From: Sindora glabra
Lineage: Eukaryota; Streptophyta; Magnoliopsida; Fabales; Fabaceae
Assembly: GCA_020226215.1 (NCBI GenBank)
Contig: CM035233.1
Coordinates: forward strand, 71,677,317 to 71,741,316
Direction of reading: 5' to 3'
DNA: 64,000 bases
Below, piece by piece: positions 49,641 through 63,500 of this stretch. The notes below the pieces were generated by a model. It was not told the origin of the DNA. It ran no database searches and saw only the letters and a list, made by a program, of their open reading frames with translations. The stretch's first letter is position 1. The number at the start of each line of letters is the position of its first letter. The position numbers were made by a program, and so were the translations under genes.

Positions 49641-50849
49641 ATGAATTTTAAAAGGAACTTTTGAGATATATATAAGTTTATGAGGAACAATATACAGGTT
49701 TAAGTATACGAGAAAGAGTAAACCTATGCGTGCTATACTTTAAAGAAGAAAAAGTCATATTTAAATAAAAATTTGATGATGATTAAATTAAACATCATTA
49801 TTGCATGTCTTATAAATAAAAGTAAGATTGATTGTGAACAAATCATATGATGTTATCAATTTGAGAAAGTAAAACATAAGATTTAAAGATATGATAAGGG
49901 AAAGTTAAAATATCATGCCTTATTAGTTAGTACTAATTTGTGAAAGGATAAGACAAACACTAAAAAGACAATGTTGGAATTTGTAAAAAGATAAAGATAA
50001 ACTGGGATGCACAAAAAGTTAAATTATTATCTGAGAATCAGAAATTACTTGTGTATACTTATATATTATTGCTTGATAAATCAGACGATATTATTATGAT
50101 GATTAGTTGAATAAAGGCTTGTGAACTTTCGACATTATGTGTAAATTCTCAAAAATTGATGAGGTTCCACTTGAGCTATGCTAGTAAGTTATAGATACTC
50201 GAAGAGTAACATCTGAATAGATTTCTTTACATCTTTACCTTCTTTCTTTCATCTTATATTAGGATGATTCACTTACTAAATCCAGACTTACTTTTTCAGG
50301 TTTTTTTTTATAGATTTGTAAGCCAAGCTCCTACCATCTTCACCTTCTCTAAGTTAAAGTTTTCTCTAAGGGCTTTATAATATGGTTTGGCAGCACCATA
50401 TATTTTAATTAGCTAATTTTAGTGGGTCTTATTTTGCATTAAGAAAATGATAAAGAATACATGATATATATTTTAAGAGTTAGTTAAAATGGCTTATTTT
50501 TATTTTCACAGGATTATTTTTGGTAGTTTTCATTCTTCTATATGATTTGTTGATTTCTAATTTAATTTGTATGATTTGTTGATATTTGCAAAGCATCCAA
50601 TGATTGGTTAAGGAAATCCACTAGCACATCCTTAGGGTTTAAACCTAACTTATGGTAGGATTTAAGGTATATCTGAAAGATAACTTGTAAGTATTAGTTA
50701 ACATTTAACCCAGTGTTTACATTAATTTACATTATTTAACATTTGTATTAGATTTGCAATATCATAGTTGGTTGTATTTGGCTATAAATTGGTTATTCTA
50801 CCTATTGAAGGTCTTAATAAGGACATAAATAAGATAATACACATGATAG

Positions 50850-52200
50850 ATTTTAGAGCGGGCCCTCACCAAGACTAGTGTCTTTTAGAGGTTAGGAAGA
50901 TACCTAAAAACCCTAGATAAGTGATCTAACAAATATATATCCAATGTTTCAAAATTTTTCCTCACATAATAAAGGAAATGAATAGTGATAAGAATTGCCC
51001 TTATAATATCTTCAAAATAATTCCTTAATTTTTGAAGTTTGATTCATTTTGCATCCTTTTAATATCTCAGGTTTAATAAAGCGAACAAATTTTCATGCAA
51101 TGATTCCCATATAAATATTCTAAAAGCTATTATTAGCAAACTTTTGTAAAAATACCTTCTCTCAAATTCATTACTAGTATTCTCAAATTTATTAAATTAA
51201 ATTGACAATTAAAAAAAGTTATCTCTATCTATTTTGAAATAATAATTTGACACAAATTATGGTTAATAGAGGATGGCATTTTAGGAGTAGTGACTTACAT
51301 TTCAACAGTTCATAATTGAATAATATAAGCACAATATCAATGTATTATTCAAAAGCAAGCCATTTAGGATTTTTGTTTTTATATGTATAGGCATTGGATA
51401 TCATTTTTATATATAATGAATTTTATTGTCTTCTTTGCTTCATATAAATAAAATATTCACATTCAATTTTATTTTATAATATTTGATTGTTGATAAGATA
51501 TGAGTTTTATAAAATTTGATTGTCTCTTAGAAGTTAGGAAGATATTTAAAAATCCTAGACAAGTGATCTTATAAAGATACGACCAATGTTTTAGAATTTT
51601 TCCTTATATAATGGAGAAAATGAATAATGAAAAAAATTACTTTTATAATATTCTTAAAGCAATTCCATGATTTTTGAAATTTAATCCATTTTTTATCCTT
51701 TTAATATCTTAGGTTTAGTAGGGGATTAAATTTTCAAGTTATGATTTATATATAGATATTTTAAAGGTTATTATCAATGAATTTTCATAAAAAAAATCTA
51801 CTTTTTATTATTAGTACTCTCAAATTATTTTTATTAAATTAACAATTAAAAAAGAAAGAAATAGGATTGTCTTTATTTATTTCAAAATAGTAATTTGACA
51901 CAGATTGTGGTGAAAAGAGAATGACATTCCAGGAATATTAGTTTGCATCTCAATAGTTGATAGTTAAGCAACACATGTGCAATATCAATGTATTATTTAA
52001 GAGTAAGCCATTTAATATTTTTATTTTTATATGTACAGACATTAGATATTATTTTTTATATAACAAATTTTATTATCTTTTTACTTTATATAAATAAAAT
52101 ATTCATATTCAATTTTGTTCTATAAAATTTGATTTAAATATTTAATTGTTGATAAGGTATAAGCTTTATAAAATTTGATTGTTATGGGGTATTTGTTGTT
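50850..52200. repeat. Two ~0.65-kb direct repeats within unit A
   Basis: The block starting 'gaggttaggaagatac' near 50890 recurs near 51530. Both continue with 'aaccctagaNaagtgatct', 'gtgcaatatcaatgtattattcaa' and 'gataagNtatgagttttataaaatttgattg'. Unit B holds the matching pair at 57930 and 58570. Confidence 0.8.
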
Positions 52201-52238
52201 TGAATTGATATAAAAACAAATAACATATTGATAAATGT

Positions 52239-54550
52239 TGTTACAACCCTAATCCGATCGTGATTGGCATGAAATCCTTCTACTAATTTCCACCAACTTA
52301 TTCCTGACTAACTACCTTGATTCAAAATAACAAAGCCTTGTATTTATAAGAAATCTAGCAGTAAAAAAAAAGAACTTTCAATAAAATTTTTACAAAACAT
52401 GAAGAAGTTAGGTATGCTTATAACCCTCTAAAATGAGGATAAGCAAACCTAACTAAGTTCATAAAAAATCAGTGTAATGTTTCCTTCTATCTCCATAACA
52501 AACAAGAGGATCAAAATATTCTATATACATGAACTATGCTACCAAAATTCCATCAATAAGTTCCCATGAACTCTAACTCTGAAGAGTTGGTGATAGTGGA
52601 GGCTCAACCTGAGAGTCTATGAAATAAAATATAGAGAAGTGAGTTCGAGTCTCAGTGAGTGAATAATCTATACATACAACAGTAAATTACAATAACTTAG
52701 CCATCAGACTGTTCTCCTTTAACTATTCATATCATAATTAAACATATTAGAAACTAAGAACTAAGTTCAATGAAATTAATACATGATCATTTTATTTTTC
52801 AATATCTTATATGTGAATACTTGAAGATAACTATAATCAAGTCATTGCTTATTTGAAATAATAAGTAAAGAATAGAATGCAATCATCCTCCTTTTGTCTC
52901 CCAAGTTAACCTTATACCCTCTATAAACTTTCTATTCTTATCCCTCCAAGGTTTGCCTTATACCCTCCATAAGAATGTCACTGGGAAATTTTCATCCGGT
53001 ATTCACAACATTATCCCCATTACATTTCTCACCTTTATTACCACTCATGGCACGTTTCATAGTGTAACTTTAGACATTAGAGCTCAAGCTCTATCTAATA
53101 TAATCACAATTCAATTCAATGTATATCATAATATCTATCAGTATCATCGTACCCTCTTATATGGCTACAAGTATTTACATATATTATAGCTCTCATGCTA
53201 TACTTTATCATAAACCACTATACCTTTACTGCTTAGAAACTAAATATCCATGTTAGGCCATTATAAGATATGGAAACATAAAGTAGATTGAATATGGGTT
53301 ACTATATGATGACCATAATTCTGACCTATGAGTGATGCCTTAGGAATCATTCATAAACTATAAATGTATTATGTATAAAACTCTTTTCATATGAAAGTAG
53401 GTTCAATTGCCTTTCCATGATTACTCATTTGCCTAAATCAACTAAGTTTTAAAGAATTATATCTTTTTGAAGTTAAACATAAAAGTTTTTTTTTTCTAAA
53501 TTTTAAAGTTCATGACCTTCACTTTTTTTTAATTATATCTCAAAATATATATGATTTTGATTTAAAACTAATTCCATTTAAAAGTAGACTCAATTACCTT
53601 TAAAACGATAGGTGATTTGTTTAAAATGGACATAAGATAAAGGAGTTATGCTTTTTCAAAATCAGTATAAAATTCTGCAGTCGATGAATCGATGAATTGA
53701 TTGGTAAATTGATTCATTAACCTAGTTTTTGCCTCTGGACCCCTGGAATCAATTGATGAATTGATTCATCAACTATTGGAAGCCCAGAATCGATTGGTTA
53801 CTCGATTCTGAAGTCCAGTTTCACCTCTAAACCCTTAAAATTGATTGGTGAATTGATTCACATATGAAAAACTCAATTTTTTACAAAATTTTCACTGTAC
53901 AACCGATTCAAAACACCTCATAAACACATATAATGCATATCAAACTCAAGTATAATCATCAATATACTTATCAAACATCTCATATCACCTCTTTCCATCA
54001 TTTATTACTTCTATAACATTAAAATAAATTAGAATTAAACAAAGTCACAAATTAACCTATATTTCACATATATTTTCATATAATCTTAAAATTCATAAAT
54101 TTAGTTAAATTATCCACTCACTTTGTATGAAAGAGGAATCAATAAGATTTAAAGTTTTCTTGCTTGATTAAAGGAATGGTGAGAGAAATTCTTGTAGAGA
54201 GATAGATGGAAGAATTGGAGGAATAAGGAGAATGAAGAGAATATAAGGCTTAGGCCTGAAATGGGAAAATAAAGGCTCTAGGGGCATTTTCAAAAAAATA
54301 CTTTTAAATCTCTTTCATACTCATATATTAACTTATATTAGTATATAACTTTACACCTTAAAATTCTAATAAACTTTTCCTAATAAAATTTCATCCGAAT
54401 CACATTCTTGCATTCTTACTTTTATTAATTCTATTTTATTTCTAATTTCACATATAATATTCTTAATTCATCTGAATTTACCAATTGCATTAACTCCTTC
54501 AACCTCATATCAAAATTTCTAATTTATTTATAAGTAAGGATGGTGTAACA
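52239..54550 (-). mobile_element. Solo LTR of a Ty3/gypsy-type element (2.3 kb)
   Basis: Starts TGTTACAACCC and ends GGTGTAACA, a 7-bp TGTTACA/TGTAACA inverted end. It is flanked by aatgt (52234-52238) and aatat (54551-54555), a 5-bp target duplication with one change. Unit B is continuous across the same point (around 59287-59295), so this is an insertion. Inside, AATCGATT/AATTGATTC motifs cluster at 53680-53880. Read on the - strand, the ends resemble the TGTTACACC start of Tekay/Del-type LTRs, hence the strand call. There is no internal coding region, so it is a recombined solo LTR. Confidence 0.75.
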
Positions 54551-55280
54551 AATATTCACTAGTTTAATGACAAATTTTTTATATATTGTTGCTAATTTTT
54601 TTGGAAATTTTCACTTTAGTGATGGAATATGCCATCATTATTTTAAAGTTTAGTATTGGATGTAGTAATAAGTATTAATTAAGATATACTAAACGATATT
54701 TCACTTTACTAATTGAATTCATTTTTAACTCATTAAATTAGCAATGGATGTAACAAAGACAGCCTAAATTCACTTAAGTATATCTTGATTTACAACTTTT
54801 AGTGCCCAAGTATACCTTGATTTATATCTTTCAATACTTAAGCAGAAAGATTAATTTAACAAGTAAAGACGGTGTAACAAATATACACTAGTTTAATGAC
54901 AAATTTTTTATATACTGTTGCTAATTTATTTATAAGTAAGGACGATGTAACAAATATACACTAGTTTAATGATAAATTTTTTATATACTGTTGCTAATTT
55001 TTTTGGAAAATTTCACTTTAGTGATGGAATATGCCATTATTATTTCAAAGTTTAGTATTGGATGTAGTAATAAGTATTAATTAGCAATAAGTATTAATCA
55101 AGATATATTGAAAGATATTTCACTTTACTAATTGAATTCATTTTTAACTCATTAAATTAGCAACGGATGTAACAAAGATAGCCTAAATTCACTTAAGTAT
55201 ATCTTGATTTACAACTTTTAGTGCCCAAGTATACCTTGATTTATATCTTTCAGTACTTAAGTAGAAAGATTAATTTAACA
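54527..55280. repeat. Local tandem copies spanning the solo-LTR edge
   Basis: Three copies start with the last bases of the solo LTR: 54527-54862 (complete), 54863-54929 (short) and 54930-55280 (complete). Each has '(a)tgtaacaaatat-cactagtttaatga-aaatttttta'. Because the LTR tip is included, this duplication came after the LTR insertion. Confidence 0.75.
54555..55190. repeat. CACTA-like terminal and subterminal motifs
   Basis: Segments begin CACTAGTTTAATGACAAA and are followed by 'gttgctaa', 'agtgatggaatat' and 'attagcaacggatgtaac' motifs. These recall the subterminal repeats of plant CACTA elements. A diverged set lies at 59300-59560, with a palindrome GATGAAATATTTCATC. No transposase is present. 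Confidence 0.4.
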
Positions 55281-58200
55281 AGATAGTATTGTTATGTACT
55301 TAAAATCCAAATTTATTTTCCTTTATTTCACTTTTGAAAATACTTATGTAATGAGCTTAATTATACTTCTTAACCTAACTCATAGAAGTCATCACTCGAG
55401 CTTTAATCCAATCTTATAGATTAATTTAATATTGCATTTAACTTTCGTTTAGCAAATGTTAAATATGAGTATAATAAGAAGGTATGTAATTAGTGAAATT
55501 CTTATTCTAATGTTGAATGAAATCAACGAAAGTATTCTTTCTCTATCTTTTCAAATTCTTTCTTACTTTCCCTATTATTCCTTTCAATTATCCTATTCTT
55601 AACCTTTACTTCTTTGCCTTTGTATTATGATTCATAATTTTTTTAGCCTTTCACTGCATTTAAATTTAACTTATAATTTGGATAATAATAAATTGCCTTT
55701 CCAAAATCAATGTGTGAATAAGGAACATGGAGTTAAGGCAAGAATACACATTGTAGTGTTTAGTTACCAAGTTTCAAGGAAATTTATTTTTTTAATTTTC
55801 TCTATTTTATTTCTTTAAGTTGTACTCTATTTAAGTGTTTAGTTGTTGTTGGATAGGATAAAAATAGGTTTGCTCATAAAGTTTTAGCGCTAAGGTAAGT
55901 GCTTTATTAGTTGGATTAATTTTGCATGTCGAAATATTAGTACATTTTACACTTGAATGCTTAAATATAACATACCTATCTTTGTATGGAAGGCATTCCA
56001 TTAGTTATATTCAAGAAAAACTAATAGGTTATCACTTGTAGTGGCTTTATATGCCAGTCATATGCCTATGGATTGGGTTATGACACTAGGTTAGTAATTA
56101 TCCTAAGCTAAATTATCTAATTTGGTTGTACATTATGACTTAAAAACATTTTTTTAGGTTTATGATGATTTTACCATAAATGATGATATAAGTGATGATT
56201 AATATTGTTTGCATGATATAAATGTGATAAATAAGGTGATAAATGCATGGAATGATGAGGAAATAAGTTATTGTGATTAATAAATGAGATGGATGCATTA
56301 ATTAGTCTTGTAAACAATGTTTTTGAATTTGAAATTTCTAAAAATTCGAGCAATAGTCGACTATGACTTAGAAAACTACTCTCGAAAGGTTTATAGTTAA
56401 CTATTATAAAGTAAAATTTACCTCTAAATATCTATATTTAACTATCTAGCCAATCATGGCCTAAAAGATTGCTATTTGATTAGCTATAGTCAACTCTCAA
56501 ACTTCAAGTTTGCTTCTAGATGGTGATAATTAACTACATAATAGATTATAAAATGCTTCTTAGTAAGTTAATAGTTGATTATATAATTAATTATAACTAT
56601 ATGTTTAATGAACTTATAGTTAACTACTTCTAGGGATTTAGCTTTCAGGTTATTAGTAATCAAGTATATAGTTAACTATAGTCCTTTGTTTGTACAAATG
56701 ATTTCTAAATTTAAGATATACATGAGTTTATGAGGAATAATGTACATGTTTAAGTATATAAGAAAGAGTAAACCCATGCGCACTATTCTTTACAAAAGAA
56801 AAGGTCATATTTAAGTAAAGATTTGATGATGATTAAATTAAATATCAATATTGCATGTTTTATAAACAAGATTGAGATTGATTGTGAACAAATCATGTGA
56901 TGTTATTGATTTGAGAAATTAAAACTTGAGATTTAAAGATATGATAGTGGAAAGATTAAAAAATTATATCCTATTAGTTAGTATTATTTTGTGAAGGGAT
57001 AAAACAAATCTTAAAAGGACAATGTTGGAGTTTGTAAAGAGATAAAGATAAACTAGGATGCATAAGAGGTTAAATTATAATTTGAGAATGACAAATTACT
57101 TGTGTATATTTATATATTATTGATTGATAAATTAGATGATATTATTATAATGACTAGTTGAATAAAGGCTTATGAATTTTAGACATTATATGTAAATTCT
57201 CAAAGATTAATAAGGTTCCATTTGAGCCATACTAGCGAGTTATAGGAACTAGAAGAGTAACATCTGCATAGTTTAGATTCCTTTACATCTTTACCTTCTT
57301 TCTTTTATCTTATATTAGGATGATTCATTTACTAAACTTAGACTTACTTTTCTAGGTTTTCTTTTACAGATTTGTAAACCAAGCTCTTACCATCATCACC
57401 TTCTTTGAGTTAAAGTTTTCTTTAAGGGCTCTATAGTATGGTTTAATAGTACCATATACTTTAATTAGCTAGTGTTAGTAGGCCTTATCTTGTATTGAGA
57501 AAATGATAAATAATACATGATATACATTTTAAGTGTTAGTTAAAATAGCTTATCTTTATTTTCATAGGATTATTCTTTGTAGTTTGCATTCTTCTATACG
57601 ATTTGTTAATTTTTAGTTTAATTTGTATGATCTATTAATATTTACAGAGCATCCAACGATTTGTCGAGGAAACCTACTAACACATCCTTAAGGTTTAAAC
57701 CCACCTTATGGTAGGATTTAGGTTACATTCAAAATGTAACTTATAAGTATTAATTAACATTCAACCCAGTGTTTATATTAATTTACATTATTTAACATTT
57801 GTATTAGATTTGCAATACCATGGTTGGTTATATTTGGCTATAGGTTGGTTATTTTGCCTACCCAAGGTCTCGTTAAGGATATAACAAAGGAGATATACGT
57901 GACAGATTTTGGAACTAACCCTCACCAAGACTAGTGTCTCTCAGAGTTAGGAAGATACCAAAAAACCCTAGACAAGTGATCTCACAAAGATATGGCCAAT
58001 GTTTTGGAATTTTTCCTCACATAATGAAGGAATGAATAGTGATAAGAATTACCCCTATAATATCCTTAAAATAATTCTTTGATTTTTTAAGTTTGATCCA
58101 TTTTTCATCCTTCTAATATCTCAGATTTAATAAGGGGATCAAATTTCCATATAGATATTCTAAAGGTTATTACCTACTCTTAGATTCATTTCATTAAATT

Positions 58201-59560
58201 GAAATTTAAAAAAAAAAATTGTTTCTATCTATTTCAAAGTAATAATTTAACATAAATTGTGGTTAACAAAGATGATATTTTAGAAGTAATGACTTGCATC
58301 TCAACAATTGATAATTGAGCAGTATAAGCGTAATATCAATGTATTATTCAAGAGCAAGCCATTTATGATTTTTGTTTTTATATTTATAGGCATTGGCTAT
58401 CATTTTTTTATATAATGAATTTTATTGTCTATTTATTTCATATAAATAAAATATTCACATTCAATTTTATTTTATAAATTTTAATTTGAATATTTGATTA
58501 TTGATAGAGTATGAGCTTCATAAAATTTAATTGTTGATAGGGTATAAGCTTTATAAAATTTGATTGTCTCTTAGAGGTTAGGAAGATACTTAAAAATTCT
58601 AAACAAGTGATCTCACACAAATATGGCCAATGTTTTAGAATTTTTCCTCCTATAATGGAGGAAATGAATAATGACAAAAATTGCTCGTGTAATATCTTCA
58701 AAGCAGTTCCTTGATTTTTGAAGTTTGATCCATTTTTTTATCCTTCTAATATCTTAAGTTTAATCAAGGGATAAGATTTCCACATTATGATTTCTATATA
58801 AATATTTTAAAGGTTTTTATCAGCAAAATTTTGTAAAAATACCTACTTTTTATTATTAATACTCTTAAATTCCTTTCATCAAATTGACAATTAGCATAAA
58901 AAAAATAAACAAACAAACAAAGTTGTCTTTGTCTATTTTAAAATAGTAATTTGACATAGATTGTGGTTAAAAGAAAATGACATTCTAAGAGTATTGACTT
59001 GCATCTTAACAATTGATAATTGAGTAGCATAAGCATAATATCAACATATTGTTTAAGAGTAAGCCATTTAAGATTTTTGTTTTTAATATGTAGGGACATT
59101 AGATATCATTTTTTTATATAACGGATCTTATTATCTTTTTACTTCATATAAATAAAATATTCACATTCAATTTTAATATATAAAATTTGATTTGAATATT
59201 TGATTGTTAATGAAGTATAAGTTTTATAAAATTTGATTGTTGGAGATTATTTGTTGTTTGAATTGATATAAAAACAAATAATATATTGATAAGTATATCC
59301 TAGTTTGGTGCTAAAATTTTTAATGTAATGTTGCTTATCTTTTAGAAAATTTTCACTTTAACGATGAAATATTTCATCATTATTTCAAATTTTAGTATTG
59401 GATGTAGTAATGAGTACCAATTAGCGATAGAAATATTCATTCCCAAATTACAATTTATGGAGTAAAAATTGCATTAATGACAAACAAATATGTTATTAAT
59501 TGCATTCATTATTAACACATTAAATTAGCGATGTAACAGAAATAACCTAAATTCATCAGT
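55188..59560. repeat. Large tandem unit B (about 4.4 kb)
   Basis: The second head-to-tail copy of unit A, with the same internal order and no solo LTR. It holds its own LTR-like segment at 55288-55625, the TAGTCGACTA-like cluster at 56345-56690 and the ~0.65-kb repeat pair at 57930-59250. The copies differ by many substitutions and small indels, so the duplication is not recent. Confidence 0.8.
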
Positions 59561-60552
59561 AATTTAATTTAATTATTGGCATATTATTTATCTGCATCTT
59601 CTTTTTCGTAATTATTTTTGTTAACGACGGGTTTAGCTAATTAATGTTTTTTATTTTCTTAGTGGAAGGGAAACATGGGAAAGTGAATCTGCCTTCGCGT
59701 TTGGTGCAGTGTCAATTTTTTGTGCTGTATCACGTTGCCATTTGTCATTACCATAACGCCATGTCTATCACCAACACTTCACCTGTTTTCTTCGCGGGAT
59801 TAGAGAAAAAAAAAAGCAGCAAATTAGTTCACGGCTTATACTTTGACGAATTAACAAGAGAAATTCCGCAGCTGCAGGCTTGGTGCTTATTTTAAAGAGC
59901 AATAATATTAATAATGCGATGAGCCCGCAGTTTCAACCAGGGCTGCTCGATTCAACTGCCAGGTGCCAACTAGAGTCCACGTAATAAGCCACAACAGCAA
60001 CCCTCCAAAACTGAACTTCATTTCAGAAATCGGCAACTTTTTCTCATATTTTATTGCAAACTTTTCATTTCCCTACTTAATTTAATGCAAGAATCTATGA
60101 CCAATGATTTTAATTTCTTTTTTCCTCGTCTTTTTCCAGATTCATGTTTGTTATATTGTAACTACTCCATGATATATATAACATTTTGCTGAATCTCTGT
60201 CCTTTTTTTTTGCCTATTGTTAATTCTATTCATGCTTATATACTGTGCTCGTAGGACCTTATTCCAAACTACAAACGCTGTCTTGCTCTGCAAAAATATT
60301 ATACTTAAAGTACTGAAAAATAAAATTTAAAATCCTTTATATTTATTAAATTAAATTTTATAAATTTGATTTACCATTCTATGTTTAATAATAATTCTGA
60401 ATTTACATTTAAAATTTGATTCCAAATCTCACTTTTAATATATTTAATTTCCTTTATAATACTTAGTCATTAATATTTAAAAAATTTATGTATGAAAAAA
60501 GAATTCTCAATTGGCAAAGTCTGATTTGTCCATTAGCAACTGTCAGACACTA
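59561..60552. other. Spacer with a GC-richer patch
   Basis: 59650-60020 is richer in GC than its surroundings and has an 83-codon + frame (59644-59895) without a recognisable domain. It could be a worn gene fragment or an old promoter. The rest is AT-rich. Confidence 0.35.
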
Positions 60553-60578
60553 TTTTTTTTTTTTTTGGGGGGGGGGGG
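60553..60578. repeat. T(14)G(12) homopolymer junction
   Basis: Fourteen T then twelve G; the reverse complement of the C-run/A-run pattern at 38360 and 41276. It is prone to sequencing length error. Confidence 0.9.
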
Positions 60579-63500
60579 TTATTCGCCAGAGCAAAGATAG
60601 TGCATAATATATACAACAGTTGTTACTAACTAATTGTTTTTTTCCTTTGCAGACAAAAATACTTTTAATCGACCATTTTACTTATTTGCTTAAATAATAT
60701 AAACATGTCGGTATGATAGAGATGGGAAAAGAAAAAAAATATACATATTTTTTTTATGAAAGCTTGAATTAGTTTGCTAGACTTTTCCCCATCACTGGGC
60801 CTCCTCTGATAATTGCCGCAGGCAGCTTGGAATTCCAATTAGCTTTGCGTCGTTTTTCCTTCCATCTCCTTGTGCATCCAAAAGAATCAAGATGATTACA
60901 AAAAATGATAATCCTGTAAAAAGTCATGTTAAATTTTTTATTATCAGATTGAATTAGTTTCAAATCTAAAAGTAGATGAGTTGAAAAAAATATAATTCAA
61001 TAATAAAAATATTCAATTTTTAGGAAATCAAGCTTTTTTGTTTAATAGAATCATCAAAAGAAGATTGAAAATTAATAAATATAATAATACGTAAATATTA
61101 TGATATGTCTTGATCCTATCCAAATTTTTTTCACTCATATGAATCATGCAGGCGTGTTTTTATTTCTTAGGTAAATTTTGAATCGATTTTACTGAAAATA
61201 TATTAGAAAAGGAAGTTAACTAGAATTGAGCGTATAAATTTGATTTTCAATATATTTGTAACAATATTTTTCTTTTTGGGCCATACCTAACAATTCTTGT
61301 ATTCACATTACTTTTCACTTTTACATTCGTTTTATCCTTTTTACTTGAGTGTTACATATGATAAGATATTGCATTTGATTAGCTGCGTGTTTCTCTTATC
61401 AACCTTTCCTGAAAGGGGTCGGAGAAATTTTTGTATATTCCGATTGGATTATGTATTTTTAGTCATAATTAATAAATAAAAGATAATTATTAATTATTTT
61501 AATTTTAATATTTTAAAAATTAAAAGATTAAATTTTTAATATATATATAAACCTTATGAAGTTGCTAATTAATTTTTATATATTAATTGTAACTAAAAAT
61601 AAATAATATAAGAAGCTAGCCTAGCCATGTCACTCGATCACTACGCACCGAAATAATTGAGTGCTTTTGCAAATAATTTTCTCTTGTAACGGTACATTAT
61701 TCTTATTAATACTATTATTATTAATAATTGTCGTTAAAGTGCCTTAAATTGAAATCTGAATTTTTTTTAATGATAAGTCATTAAATATGCATATAAGATT
61801 TGGAGTTTAAATTTAAAATATAATGAAACTTTTTTTTCATAAAAACAGTAAATATCACTGCAACATTAAAAATGCAACCTAAAACCTCAAGCTTTGGGAA
61901 GTATATGTCCTTATCATGCATGCAAAATGAACAATAACAAATAATGAGTAACACGCACTATATAACTCTTTTTTCTGCTCCTTTTGTCATCGTCAAGTCC
62001 CCCGTCTCTTCACTGTCGTTCTCATCAGTCATCAACACCACCATTATTCAAAGCCTCCATTTACCAAACCTAATCCACAGTCAGAATTTATCGGACGGCA
62101 ATTCAAGTGCAGATCAATGTTAATTGCTTTCGGATCCTGCTAGCTTTATTTGTAATTAAAGATTAAGTATTATGGCCCTTTAGTTCAGAAGTTATTGGCG
62201 TATTTGAGAATGAAAAGAAAAAGAGAAGAGAAGACAATGGCCCAAAATAGAGATAAAGAAAAAGGAGAAGAATAAATGGTTTAATTATAATTTTATTTCC
62301 TTTGAATGGATGTTTAGGACTTGTAAATTTATCTAAATTAAAGGAATATAAAATAGTTAGTTGTGAAGTATTTTAAAAAAACTTTGAAAGATTATTGAAT
62401 TAGTTATAAATTTTTGATCTCTTCTATACCATAATTAAAAAATTATCAAAAATAAAAAAAGAATCATGATATAACCTTCTCTTTTCCTTCTTCCTTTTTT
62501 TTCTTTTAATTAAATATAGTATAAAGAATAATGTTATGGAAAATTTTACTTTTTTTTTTTAAATTGAAGTTGAATATTTCTACTGTTAAATTATATTTAT
62601 TTATTTTTGAGATTTAAAAAAAAATATAATCCAATAACAAAACACCTAATCTTTTTAAGAAACAGGGTTCCATAATCATCCTAACATAAAATATAGTGTG
62701 AGAAGATAGGAGTGGGGGAATAGGATAAGAAGAGGTGCGGCGATGAGTTATAGACGGATAATTAATATAAAGTGATTTAAACTGGAAAAAGGCAATTTTG
62801 TCTACATAGGCAGAATACCTGGGTTGCTTTTTTATTATCTCATCTCGTCCAACTATTAATATGGGCATTATAATAATGAATTCATCATCAAAATGCCACC
62901 CACTCTGAATAGCCATTATTCGCAGATTCTACCAACGTTGGCATGTAGCAGACTCGTTTGCCTCGACAATGACTTCAACGTATTGCTTTTTCTAATTAAT
63001 TAGTGCAAAAAAAAAAAAAACATATTTAGTTGTATATATTTTGTACAATCTACTGTATATTTAATATTGACGAGAATTTCGACTCAAATGTATATTTTAC
63101 ATCTAAAATTCCATTTCTGATTTTTATATCTGTACATTTAATAGTTTAATTACTCTTCTTATTATTAATTCCTTCTGATTGCTAAGCAGCTATTGTTGGG
63201 TTAAATAGGGGACCCAAGATTCCAAACTGTATAGAGCGTCACAATTCGAAGTCCTAATCCTTACGAGCTATATTTATATGTCACTGGTAGACCCACCCCC
63301 CCTCGTTCCCGTAAGTTATGCTGAATTATTGCGGTGTTTATTTTAATGTTACACATGTTGGGATGTATCTTTGAAAAACTGTAACATGGCAACTGCATTC
63401 CTTAGAGTTTCCGATTATCAGTGGTGCCAGTGCGGGCGGAAAAGCTATCATGGATGCCGCTAATTATTTGATTCGAACGTCTTTGTGTCCCCTATTTTTA

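Larger units (their letters stand above)
48151..54768. repeat. Large tandem unit A (about 4.3 kb without insert)
   Basis: From 'ttcacttaggtatatcttga' at 48151 onward the sequence runs collinear with unit B (55188 onward) for over 4 kb. It is interrupted only by the solo LTR at 52239-54550. Order inside: a ~32-bp duplicated leader phrase, an LTR-like segment (48253-48590), a region of TAGTCGACTA-like motifs (49300-49640), and two ~0.65-kb repeats. It is non-coding, and I read it as retroelement-derived. Confidence 0.8.

Noticed and set aside
52600..52670. tRNA-like 'gagttcgagtctcagtgag' sequence
   Set aside because: No acceptor stem or D and anticodon arms could be paired. The phrase lies inside the solo LTR.
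62614..62916. 100-codon - strand frame
   Set aside because: No recognisable domain, poor context and a low-complexity end. It is retained only as part of the intergenic description.
63400..63480. 'YQWCQCGRKSYHGC' translation resembling a WRKY motif
   Set aside because: The WRKYGQK core is absent, the zinc finger is missing, and stops follow at once.
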